From NCBI GenBank assembly GCA_031841125.1, contig CM063112.1, positions 17,944,603 to 18,008,602 of the forward strand: a stretch of 64,000 nucleotides of DNA, given 5' to 3'. The DNA comes from Acanthococcus lagerstroemiae (lineage: Eukaryota; Arthropoda; Insecta; Hemiptera; Eriococcidae). How positions within the stretch are numbered: position 1 is the first letter of the stretch; the number at the start of each line of letters is the position of its first letter. Made by a program: the position numbers and the translations under genes. The notes under the pieces were generated by a model. The model saw nothing but the letters and a program-made list of their open reading frames with translations, had not been told where the DNA came from and did not search any database. Of this stretch, positions 21,995 through 32,569 are shown piece after piece.

Positions 21995-23784
21995 CAGTGG
22001 CGTCGCTGGAATTTCTTTTTTTTGGAGGGGGGGGGGGTAATTTTTTCAGTAGTGTTGACCTACATTCATCGACGTTGGTGGATTTTTGGGGGAAGGGTGT
22101 AGTATGTTGTATCAAAGTGTCTAACAGTCATTTAAGTCATTTATTTTCAGTCATGGTCATTTAAAAATTTAAGAATCAGCAAATTATATCATGAAAGAGA
22201 AAACAAAGAATTTAGAATTCTATTATAATGACCAGGGCTGCAATTTTTATGCGAATGCATATTTTTATCTATGGCGTATAGGTATAAGTTTCAAAAGATC
22301 TTCGCGAATCACAGAATTCTGAGTCAAATGAGCAGCACTTCATCCTGCATATTTCACATATTTTGACATTTACCGCATATTTTGCACAAATTCTGCTTAT
22401 TTTTCAATTTTCCCCCAAAAAAATTATTTTTTTAGTGTTGAGAATGATGTCTGATTCCAAAAAAATTGTGAAGCATTAATGGTTAATGAATCAGGAGAAA
22501 ATCTTTTAGAAAAATATGTTCTTTTGCACGTGAGATAACCTTTCTCTTGCCCGCACAACATTCATCAATCATCAAGAAATTACGAATACGTGCCTTATCT
22601 CCTGGGTTTATCTCCTATTAAAAGAAGATTGGACTCTTAAGGAGATACTTTGCTGGATCATTTTAGAATATGATAAAAATTGTCTTAGTGTATCCAACTT
22701 AATTTTTCTTTTGAAACGATATACCCAATACCCATATTGTATTTACATATTTCGCATATTTCACAATTTTGGCGCATATTTTCGGAATATTATTTAGACT
22801 GAATTTATAGCATAAAATATGCGTACATTTCGCTATTTTTTGTGCATAAAAATTGCAGCCCTGATAATGACGATAAATCAAAATATCAGCTTACAAGAGT
22901 CTTCGCATGTACATATAACATGCTCATGTGAGTCGTGTGAGACGGGATCATCATGCGCGTATTAAGGTAGGTGAGCTCAATAAGACCCTAATTGAGGCTG
23001 GGCCTTATTAGGTTACATAACACTATTTTTCGTGAGTATCGCATACCTCAGTTCCAAATTGCTCTCAAATTTCACTTTTCTGGCGTCGATCGTTAACCAA
23101 CTACCACTACAACAACTATCCAATGTTTGATTTCTGGATAATTTTCATTTGATTAACATAATACTCGTAAATCCTCCAAGTTACACAACAAATATATCGG
23201 AGCACTTTTTACGTTATTGGAAAATCATCAACCGGCATATCTCGCACCACCAGTGGATTAATATCTTGATAAAAACAATTGGACAGTGTTGCCATATCAT
23301 AAAGGAACAATTTTGCTGTACGTTTTAATGCAGTCTAAAGCTTAGCAGTCAAGATCGGTACATTGGGCCTTATATTGTGGATCCGGGCCTTATCGGGCTC
23401 ATCTACCTTATGCAATAAAATTAGGTTTTTTCCCCCTGAAAATCTAGTATTATAGACGAAGAAGTATATTTAACTTTAGTTTATTATTTTAGCGCATTCA
23501 TAGAAAATGAGGGGGGGGGGTGAAGGTCATTTATTTTCAGATTTCGATTTTCTTAGAAACTCTGTATGTGTGTATTGCGAGTTAAGTGTATGGCACGGTA
23601 CTATATTAATTGCGGTATCACACGGCACTAATTCGTTTACAAATTTTTTATAACTGCAAGTACCTATAAATATAATTGTTGGCCTTTGAATTTGGGGGAG
23701 GGGGTAGTTTGATAACTTCTACCCCCTTTCTTGGGGGTAGAAATTACCCGTCTGACCCCCCCTCCCCCATCAGCGACGCCCATG
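21995..23784. mobile_element. hAT-type non-autonomous element with perfect TSD
   Basis: Starts CAGTGGCGTCGCTGG and ends CAGCGACGCCCATG, an inverted repeat. It is flanked on both sides by ATTAAAAG (21987-21994 and 23785-23792), a perfect 8-bp duplication. Poly(G) lies just inside each end. It holds no transposase. A second hAT MITE (22233-22863) is inserted in it. Confidence 0.92.
22233..22863. mobile_element. hAT-type MITE nested inside another hAT element
   Basis: Starts CAGGGCTGCAATTTTTATGC and ends in its inverse (GCATAAAAATTGCAGCCCTG). It is flanked by perfect ATAATGAC duplications (22225-22232, 22864-22871). The interior is AT-rich with recurring GCATATTT motifs. It has no coding capacity. 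Confidence 0.93.
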
Positions 23785-23792
23785 ATTAAAAG

Positions 23793-25140
23793 ACACGGAA
23801 ATCAAAAAGACTGGGAGTCTTTCTACTAAAAGGTCACAAATAGGAATGTGCTATCACTAATTCATCATCCATTGGCTAACAACATGTGCGATAACAAGCG
23901 AATGTTTGGTTCCTTATGCCCGATTCCTTTTGCCCTAACATTACTTTCAAACAATTTCATTAAAAATATTGGTGTTACGTTGGAGATACGAATAATGTAA
24001 ATACAGAAACGAAAACTAGACAAAATTTCACTTCGATAGGAAAAAGAACCCTCACTTTAACTGTAATAGGTAAGAAATCATTTCAGTTCTACTTTTTGCG
24101 TTTCTAGAATTTTTTGGTACAGAATCACATTAAGGGAATAAAAAAAACAAAAAAAAACGATGGAACATTTTTTTTTTTTTTTGCAAAGTGGGACCAGACT
24201 GAATCTTTACCAAACTGCAATGTTACCAACCTTTCATCATAATTACAAAAAGCCACAAAATCGAATTTCCTTTATGCGCGGACGGTTCCCAATGCCCTCC
24301 CCTCCCCTACATTTCTTTAACTTTCCTTGGCCGTTGAAACAAGTTTCCATTTTGGTTTGTAACAGTCAGGCTCTACTATGCTCTCTTATTTATGGTTTAG
24401 ACTTTAAGTTAATTACAAACTAAATCAGCGATTGGGTTTGACCAGAAACGTAAATAATCGGCCTTGAGTGGGGGAAGGGGGACTGACAAGTATCAAAATA
24501 ATGCTGTAACTTTTTCGCTCGCATAATTTTTTCGGGGGCTTTCAGAGTATTGAGGCCAAAGCCCCACGCTCCATTTGCGCCTAGAGGCTTGACCTAATGA
24601 TGACTTTCTTCTTTCTCCAATAGATGAATTACAGGTTAGATTAGGTAGATACGTAATTGTCAATGTCATTATACACCTCAACTAACAAATGGCAGTTATC
24701 ACTTGACAGGCTTCTTTTTGTCGATCATTTTAGATGTAGACACTTGAAAGTAGAGCATTTCGTGTTCGCACGGAAGACGAGCACCCGACTTTATCGCCAT
24801 CGGTAATTTTCACTACACGTTGGCCATATGATAACACGGTACTGTTCAATTCACCCCCTTCTAGGTACTGTTCAATTCACCTCCTTCCGTGGTGTCGAAT
24901 CATGCACGCTATTATCATTTCCAGGGCACATATATATGAAAACTAATCACCGACGAGCATCTAAATTAATCGACCTCGAGAGGGGGAAAAGGTATCATTG
25001 TTTTAAACAGTTTCGTACTCGGCAAACGAGGAAAGAAAAACTTAACTGATTAGCGGTTGAGGGTATGAACTGAAATTTCAATAAGGGTTGTTCGCCGGAG
25101 TTATCATCAACCATTTCGTGAAAAGTCGGTAAGAACATGA
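23793..25140. other. Intergenic; one short tandem duplication
   Basis: Nothing coding is recognised. At about 24838-24891 the phrase GGTACTGTTCAATTCACC is repeated in tandem. Poly(A) and poly(T) tracts lie near 24150. Confidence 0.35.
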
Positions 25141-25530
25141 TTATCTGTGCTCGAAATTGATTACTCGACGAAGGTTCGGGCTTTTCAGCGTTTTTTTATA
25201 CTCTTAGGCACGCGAACCATTTACTCGTTGTGTGATATCGCGGCAAGCCATCTAATCGTTGCACGGTTACGTGTTCAATCGGTTTTTTTTTTCTTCAAAA
25301 CGACCGGTAATCGGCGCTCGACGGTTTCAGTTATTTTTTCGATCCGAATCTGTCATCGAAACGAAATCGCGCCGAGATCGCGGCACTCGAAATCGCGGCC
25401 TGAGAGAACAAAACCCCTCGCGAATAACGGATCCGCGACTGCGAGAGACGGAGGATAGTACGGAGCCGGGGCAGGCTCCCGTTTCAGGGAGGTGGCGTGA
25501 AATATTTCAAAAGGGCCCCAAAGTTATAGT
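25141..25530. other. CpG-rich, non-repetitive segment
   Basis: Dense in CG dinucleotides (GAAATCGCGCCGAGATCGCG and similar). The overlapping open frames of about 100 codons are Arg-rich and not recognisable as protein. It could be regulatory DNA or a 5' region of a gene, but no splice or start evidence was found. Confidence 0.3.
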
Positions 25531-26095
25531 ATAACGTCTTACCCCACCACACTTTACCATGAAAGAATACCCAATCAACTGTTTAAGTAGTCGGCCATCT
25601 ACGGAGCAAAACTGAAATCGTACTTGGTATAGGAGAGTCAATTTTTTATACCCAGTATTGATTTTTGTCTATTTTCTCATCTGTCGACTGCTGGATTAGA
25701 AGCCAACTACTCTGTCATCCTGCGATGCACCCCATCTTAAATTTTGAGAAAAGAAGGGAACTGAAATAACATATCTCTGAGGTGGGCCGCGTGAGTAATT
25801 GGAACCTTACTATTTCGTAGTTGTTAAAGAGTTTGTCATTCGATACTTCTCGTAGATGAAGACAGTAAGTTAGTAATATAGTGTGTTTTTAGCGAGTTAT
25901 TTCAAGTAGCTCTGATTTTAGGTTCTTTTCAATAAGTCAGAAGGAAAAACTATTATTCACCTTTTCGTGTCTTTGCTTTGGCACATAAACGAAAAATTTC
26001 AAAAGACGTTACTTTAGAGCCCCACGAAAAACAGCTGATCGAGGAGAGCTTTGACGAAAAAAACGTTACTTTTTGAGCGTTACTTTAAATTTTAA
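25531..26095. other. Intergenic, nothing recognised
   Basis: No paired termini or coding signal. Confidence 0.3.
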
Positions 26096-26545
26096 AAATA
26101 CTATGGAAATTTCTATGAACAGCATGGCTGCAGCCTGTTTGAGCGTTACTTCTGTCCGTATAATTTAGCTCTTCATGGTCACAATTCAGTTCAGTGATTC
26201 AAATTTCCATGGAAATTCTTATTTCTTCCAGCCATTCTTCAGTATATCTTCAAGACATGGGTCTATTTGAGCGAAAACCGTAACGCTCCCCGACACAAAT
26301 TCAGTAGTTGACGTTTTCATGGAAATTTATTTTTCTCCCAGCCATGGGTATACTTGAGCGAAAACAGTAACGCTCTCCCCGGACACACTCTTTCTTCCAG
26401 CCACGTGCTCATTGATATATGTATTGATCTTTCTGCGCCCTGCGCGACTACAGTCTGCAGCCATGTTGTTAATAGAAATTTCCATGGATTGTACCAACCG
26501 TTACACCCCCCCCCCGACATTCTTCCATCCACGTGCACTGATGTG
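26096..26545 (-). repeat. Dispersed repeat family (AAATTTCCATGGAAAT), copy 3
   Basis: Inverted relative to copies 1 and 2. It has TGCGCCCTGCGCGACTACAG, AAATTTCCATGGAAAT and GAGCGAAAACCGTAACGCTC-type phrases. It ends against a poly(C) run. Confidence 0.7.
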
Positions 26546-26587
26546 ATTGAATTTTCAGCATTTTATATGCTTTTATTTAGAGTTTTC

Positions 26588-26892
26588 CGGGGGGGGGGGT
26601 AAAGATTGTGAAAGTCCCAACTGGCTCAACTCAGAATTCCCAAATATCAAAGCAAAAAGAAAAAAAACCTTTTGGTTGGGTTTTTCCAACTGACTCAACT
26701 CAAAATTCCCAGGTATCAATGCAAAAGAAGAAAAATCTTTTGACTTCGTTGTGTTTTCCCAACTTCTCAACTCAATTCCCAAGTATCAAAGCGCAAAAAA
26801 AACCTTTTAACTTGTTGGATTTTCCCAACTCACCTGACTGAAATGGTAAATTTTCCCAACTGCTAAGTTAAAAATTCCTGCAGGGAGGGGGG
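26588..26892. repeat. CCCAACTGACTCAACTC family with internal tandem units
   Basis: Begins with poly(G). Inside, a unit of about 70 bases (CCCAACT, CTCAACTCA, ATTCCCAA, TATCAAAGC, poly(A), CCTTTTG) occurs a little more than three times. Ends in CCTGCAGGGAGGGGGG. Confidence 0.75.
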
Positions 26893-27014
26893 TGTCAGTT
26901 ACAAAAAGGGGACAAGAATGACATAAGGAGTTACAGACCTATTAGTCTCACAGCAAACATCAGCAACATCTTCATGAAAATAACAGAAAATAGGATATAT
27001 CTTGAATTCATATG

Positions 27015-28095
27015 ATCAAAATCATTGATTACCTGTAATTTTAATTGAAAAAGAATTTAATTTTATTTCATTATTTATATATATAAATTTAATTGAAATT
27101 ATTATAATAAATAAAATAATTATTATAGGAAATGAAGTTCAAATTATTTTTAAATTTTGATTTTCAGATATTTTTATATTTTTATATTTATAAAATTGTT
27201 AAATAGAATTGAAAATATTAATTTAATAATTAAAAAAATAAGAATAATTATAATAAAAATTAATATTTAATAATAAATTCATTAGAATGTTAAAATATTT
27301 TAAATAATTTATTTTTAGATTAGAAATTAAATTAAATTATTAATTATTATATTATTTTAAATTAAAATAATTTAATTATAAAATTTTAATTTAAAATTTA
27401 GTTAGAATATAAAATATTTACTTTTATAATTTCAATAAAATTTTTTAATAATAAATCTTTAATTTCATTAAATTATATAAAACTAACAAATTATATTAAT
27501 AATTTATTTTATTTCAATTCAATTATTTGAATATTTTTAAAGTTTAATATTAGTATTGTTTTTAATATTTTTAATTTTAATAATTTAAATTTGATTTTTT
27601 TAATTTTAATTATTTTATTAATAATTTTGATTTATTATAATAATTATTTAATTAATTGGATTTTTAATAAATTAATAATATTATTTATAATAGTATTTTT
27701 AATATTTTTTTTATAATAATTGAATTTTATCACAATTAAATTTACAATTTTATTTAAATTTTATTTTATTTTTTAATTTATTAATTATTAATCTTAATTT
27801 ATTTTTAACTTAATTAAAAAATTATATTTTTTTTTTCATAAAAATTTTATTAATTTTTAATTTAATAAATTACCTTTAATGGAATTACATGTTTTTAATT
27901 TTGCAAATTAATTGTAAGAATAATTTACTATTAAATTAATTTTATTATTAAATTTAGAATTTAAAATATTTATAATTAATAATTAACATTTTTTTAATAT
28001 TAATTAATTTATTAGTTAGAATAGGGTTTTTTATATTAATATAAATAAATAATTTAATAAGTTTAAAGAATATTATTTTGAAAAAATAGGCTAAG
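27015..28095. other. Extremely AT-rich block
   Basis: About 1.1 kb in which G and C are rare on both strands. It lies inside the LINE and has no clear terminal repeats. Parts translate as Ile/Leu/Asn/Phe-rich strings under any code, so no coding claim is made. Candidate explanations are an AT-drifted mobile element or an organelle-derived insert. Confidence 0.7.
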
Positions 28096-28103
28096 AATCA
28101 AAT

Positions 28104-28298
28104 CTCACATTTGCTATTTAACTTCAAGGGCGCACATAGACGAAATACTGTACACGGGTGCAGGAATATCTTTGCTGCGCCGGTGAACGTGGAGTATGTT
28201 ATACATATCGCACATTCACAGACGCAGCAAAGATATTCCTGCACCCGTGTACAGTGTTTTGCCTATTTGCACTGTTGAAGTAAACTGGCAAATGTGAG
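28104..28298. mobile_element. Foldback with 76-bp arms
   Basis: The left arm (28104-28179) and right arm (28223-28298) are inverted copies around a 43-base loop. The inner 30 bases (TACACGGGTGCAGGAATATC and TTTGCTGCG) are identical and the outer part is diverged. The outer tips are CTCACATTTGC and GCAAATGTGAG. Confidence 0.85.
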
Positions 28299-29507
28299 TT
28301 TTAATTCATTACTCTTCATACATAAATCATCTCGACTTTTGCCAAGATAAGGAAAAGGCAGGGTTCAGGAAAAAAAAACATTTGACAATCGATCAAATCT
28401 TTATTTTAAATCAACTGATGGAAAAGGTAAAGAAGTATAATTTGGAATTAAACTTGTTCATCAATTTTTGCAATGCCTTCGACCCAGTGAAACATACATA
28501 ACTATGAAAGACACTGGACAGGCTGGGGGTCGATCAGAGAATAATTAGAATGATTTTTTTAAAAAAACACTTTACAACAATAACAAAGCATACATAAAAC
28601 TGGACAACATTTGGAATAAATTCCAGATTAAAATCCGATGGAAGGACCCGTTATCGCTTAACTTGTTCAACAGAATACTTCAAAAAAAATTTTGAGGTCT
28701 AAACTGGCAGAAAAAAGGGATCAAAATTAACGGGGAGCACCTGATCAATCTTAAATTTACAGACGACTGTTCATCATAACAGATAACATAGAGGAACTCA
28801 TAAATATGACAGAAGAACTTAGGGCTAAGAGTGAGGAGGCAGAACTTTCATGAATGGGGCAAAAATGGACTTTTTAACAAACAAACATGAACTCGATTAA
28901 GATGAATGGCGAAGGAATGGCCAAAAGTATGGGAGTGATATACCTAGGGCAAATGATATCATTTATGAGTTCTAACAAAAAATAATACGGAGAGACTGAG
29001 ATCCACGCAGATAGCAGTAGAGAGAAGTATACTGGGGATTAAGAGGGGCCACAAAAAAAGAATTTCAGAAATAAGAGAGGAAGAACAAAAAAGCAAACAA
29101 GATATTGGGTACAGAATTAAAAAAAACTGAAACGGCAGTATATGCAGGTCACATAGTCAGACAGATCGAAGATAGATGGGAAAAAGTGGAGGAATGGACG
29201 CCTTATAACCACAAAAGACACGTTGGCAGATCTATGACAAAGTACAGGGAGGAATTTACGAAAGAAATGAGGACAAATTAAAAAAGGATATCTAAAAACA
29301 GATAGAAGACGGAGAGGCACATACCCAGAACTGGACGTTGGAGAATATTTAACGGGGGGTGGTGGGCACGACATTAGGGAAACGTGCAGATAATACGTAC
29401 CTCAACGATATGCTGTAATAAATAAATAAATAAAATTGCAGTATTTCAGCATATCAATTTCATTTTAAGCCGGATGATTCCCAGATTTCATATTTTTCAT
29501 CTAAAGA

Positions 29508-30026
29508 CAAGCCCGTAGCCAGCCATCTGCTGTAGGGGGTGCTGACGGTTTACCACACGGGGCTTAAGGATACACATAGTATATAACCTGAAGATTTCTA
29601 CAAAGCAGTGGTGTATCCAAGGCACCTGAAATTGCATGATGTAAAATATGCAAAAATGAGCAATTTTTCGCTTTTAAGACAAGTTTTTTCAAACAATTTT
29701 CGCTCGAGCGTAATTTTACCATCATTATCATAAATTAGTCCTCTAATATTGGCGAACTTTAAAAAATACCTCAATTATCGACTTTTTCTCATTTGAAAAT
29801 CTTACATTACCCCCCCCCCCCCCAAGAGTCCCAAATTAGTTAACCAAGTTTTTATTTTAAATTTAAAAATATTTCTGTGATATTGGTTCTCTTTTTTCCT
29901 TCTTTCTTTCTCGTTCAGCGTAATGATGACTTCTTTTAATGGTGGTACCTTTGCCTAGAGGGGCTCAAGAGATACCTTTAGAGAAGGCTCAGTCCCAGCT
30001 TGCCCCCCCCCACGACTACGGGGCTG
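29508..30026. mobile_element. hAT-type MITE
   Basis: Starts CAAGCCCGTAGCC and ends GACTACGGGGCTG. Flanks TCTAAAGA and CGTAAAGA share 6 of 8 bases. The right half matches the MITE at 19465-19872 in reverse. Confidence 0.7.
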
Positions 30027-30034
30027 CGTAAAGA

Positions 30035-30545
30035 TGCTCGAATTGGTACTGTTGTGATTCAGGGAATTCGCTGATAGCAGAATCGAAATTAGGCCAGCTC
30101 ATCACTCACTTTCGTGGTGGTTCATGAGGAAATGGAAAAAAACCCCACCTGGTTCTGTTTTTCAGACTTACGATTGACAATACAGGACAAAAAACTGCAT
30201 GCACTGAGTTTGTACGACTAGATTTCAAAATGAAATATCCGAACAGCGACTGTACACCACACAGAGAAAAGTTCACGTGTCTTAAGCACTATAGAGGGTC
30301 GGTAAATTTATTAGAATTCAGTGAGTAATCTACCTTGTAATCTAAAAGACTGTTTTAACGAGCCCGATTAACACGGCGTATTTACAAGGCCACACATCCG
30401 GAAAGAGTGCGGTTGAAAATATTTACAACAGTGTGCACGTATACTTGAAGTAAATCATTAAACCACCGACAGCCCTGCTATTTAGTTCTATAGAGTTGAA
30501 GATTTCAAATAACATTATGAAGTTATCGGTTGAAAAATGAAATAA
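30035..30545. other. Intergenic, nothing recognised
   Basis: No gene or paired repeat. Confidence 0.3.
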
Positions 30546-31504
30546 GGGAAAGTGCCAATTGTTGGTCTACTGTTTTTGACCAGTTCGTGTACCTCCTCTA
30601 ATCGGTTTTTGGAAATGAAACCCATGTAGTACATTATTACCATTATTCTACTCTCAGCTAATGCACTCGAAAATTGTTAATACGCAATGAAATGTTGACT
30701 ACAGCTATTTTACGAAGACACCTAATGACCAACATTTGATACTGCTGTGCCAATCATTGGTCAGGTAAAATTTCATCACAGGATTCCTTTCCCTCCGTTT
30801 CAGTTTGTATACACATATAGAATACAGGACTGAAACTAGTTCAAACTAATAGATTTTCCTAGAAAGTTTTTTAAAAAATGCCGATTGTTGGCCGACCAAC
30901 ATCTGGCACATACCAATTTTGACCAAAATGGTATATAGTCGAGTAAGTACGAGATGTAATTTGTGCCAAATGTTGGTGCCAGTCGTTGGCCGTTTTCAAT
31001 TTTCACTTATTACATATTTCTTATTAAGAATATATGACATATGTAAGGGTGTATACATTAACAAAACCCCTAAAAATTGATTTTAACTGAAGTTATCGCA
31101 AATTGAAAACGAATTTTTCAACCACCCTTCTCATCTCCTGCAAATCACCAGCTCGAACTGAAATTCTCAAAATACACCGAAATTTGTTTTTTGGACCCCA
31201 GCATAACATGTTTACATTAACGAGAAAATATGTTACGTACTTATCATTTCGATTTTTTCAAACACATTTTCCCAAACTTTGAGAAAAACTACGACTTTCT
31301 TATCACTATAAATTTCAAAATCACAGACATGCAGTTGCAATCTCGTCTTCACAGTCACAAAGGTAATAGAATTATAGCTCTGCGTCTACAGAACACATTT
31401 CTGTGTGGGGGGGGGGTGTTCATAGCGCTCCTACCGGATGTTACTGAACTTAGAAATGTAGCGGCCAACATTAGGTACCAAACCAACAATCGGCACACTC
31501 CTTT
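30546..31504. mobile_element. Inverted-repeat element with recurring CCAATTGTTGG-type motif
   Basis: The left end is AAAGTGCCAATTGTTGGTCT. The right end is its inverse, CCAACAATCGGCACACTCC. Variants of the motif recur inside (GCCAATCATTGGTC at about 30751, GCCGATTGTTGGCC at about 30880, GCCAAATGTTGGTGCC at about 30963). No coding frame. Confidence 0.65.
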
Positions 31505-31967
31505 ATGTACATTGGGAAGGTTGTTAAACGTAAATTAGTGAAACGTAGGTACTAGTTTCAAGTTCTTAAAGAAGTTTTACTATGGAATTTGTAAGAATAC
31601 CTCAGTTCTAAGATGTGCTTAGTCCAAAAATTCTTCGGGGGAAATCAAAACAAAAAAAAAATGTTCGTGAGCCCAGCAGAGTAATTTGATGACGAGATGA
31701 TGAATGATATCTTGGAGTAGTTTCTCTATAATATTATTAAAGTCTTACTTCTTTAAAATGCATGATAGTGACTATCTGTATTCCTAGTTGAGAAAGTCTG
31801 GACTAAGCACCTTTTGGAATAGTAATGGTAATTTCGTTGATTTTTTTTTTCCAAGTTTTTACATTGAAATCTCGTATTAAAGACCTTTTAGAACAGCAAT
31901 AGCAATCTCGTTGATGTTTTCAAAATTTTTCATGATTAAAATTTGGTTTGAATGCTGCTACAGAAAA
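31505..31967. other. Intergenic, nothing recognised
   Basis: AT-rich; a poly(A) tract near 31650 and a poly(T) tract near 31840. Confidence 0.3.
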
Positions 31968-32472
31968 GAGTGCCGTGAACTGGGGTAGCTCCGGAGTTGT
32001 AGGGGAACTCCGAACATTGCCTATTTCATACATTAAAACTAGATCATCGGTTTTCAGCGACAGTGTAGCTACACAGGGGCATACCCAGGATTTAAGTAAA
32101 GGGGGTGCTTTGCGATTAGGATACATTTTTTTCTTGTTAAGGGGACGGGGCTACAAACACCCCAAATTTATCCAATTGCTCACATGTATATGACGAAAAT
32201 TTCAACATTTTTTGAAACTCTCATTTTCATACTTTTTACAAATATTCACCCCCCTCTCCATCTCAACCCATTGTTTCTTCGTGTTTTTTTTGGCTAATTG
32301 GAGAGTTCGACTCCCCCCCCCCCGGTTGGTACGGCTCTGGAGCTATAAGTCTGCACTTTTGACACTCATCTAGTTAATGAAGAAATTACGCATGTAATCA
32401 GTGTTACTCCAGTTCTGGCAGTGTCCGAAGTTTCCCCACAAATCCGAAGTTACCCCAGTTTACGGTACACCT
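31968..32472. mobile_element. Element with terminal repeats of about 50 bp
   Basis: The left end is GTGCCGTGAACTGGGGTAGC followed by TCCGGAGTTGTAGGGGAACT. The right end read in reverse is GTGTACCGTAAACTGGGGTA, then ACTTCGGATTTGTGGGG. A hAT-like MITE is inserted at 32074-32339. Confidence 0.75.
32074..32339. mobile_element. hAT-type MITE nested in the 31968-32472 element
   Basis: Starts CAGGGGCATACCCAGG and ends CCGGTTGGTACGGCTCTG. Flanking 8-mers TAGCTACA and GAGCTATA match at 6 of 8. A poly(C) run lies just inside the right end. Confidence 0.65.
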
Positions 32473-32569
32473 TTTCAACAATTCTTCAAAATTAAAAAGT
32501 ACAATATGATTGATGCAAAAAATTTCGACTGAGAAAAATATCGCATAATATCGAATACAATCTCACATA

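Larger units (their letters stand above)
26896..29425 (+). mobile_element. RTE-like LINE split by a 1.3-kb insertion
   Basis: The left part (26896-27010) reads YKKGDKNDIRSYRPISLT and ISNIFMKITENRIY. The right part resumes at about 28330 with the GFRK block, then TIDQIFILNQ and INFCNAFDP. Degraded pieces follow: a KFTDDC version of FADD, YLGQMISF, AGHIVRQIEDRWEK and GRSMTKYREEF. The two halves join at the expected place between R-Y and QAGFRKGRST of the related copy at 51882-52553. The end is AAATAAATAAATAAA. Confidence 0.8.

Noticed and set aside
27015..28095. Mitochondrial insert (NUMT)
   Set aside because: Composition fits, and one 40-codon stretch near 27600 reads as a hydrophobic tail in the invertebrate mitochondrial code, but no recognisable mitochondrial protein or rRNA could be read. 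Left open as a hypothesis only.
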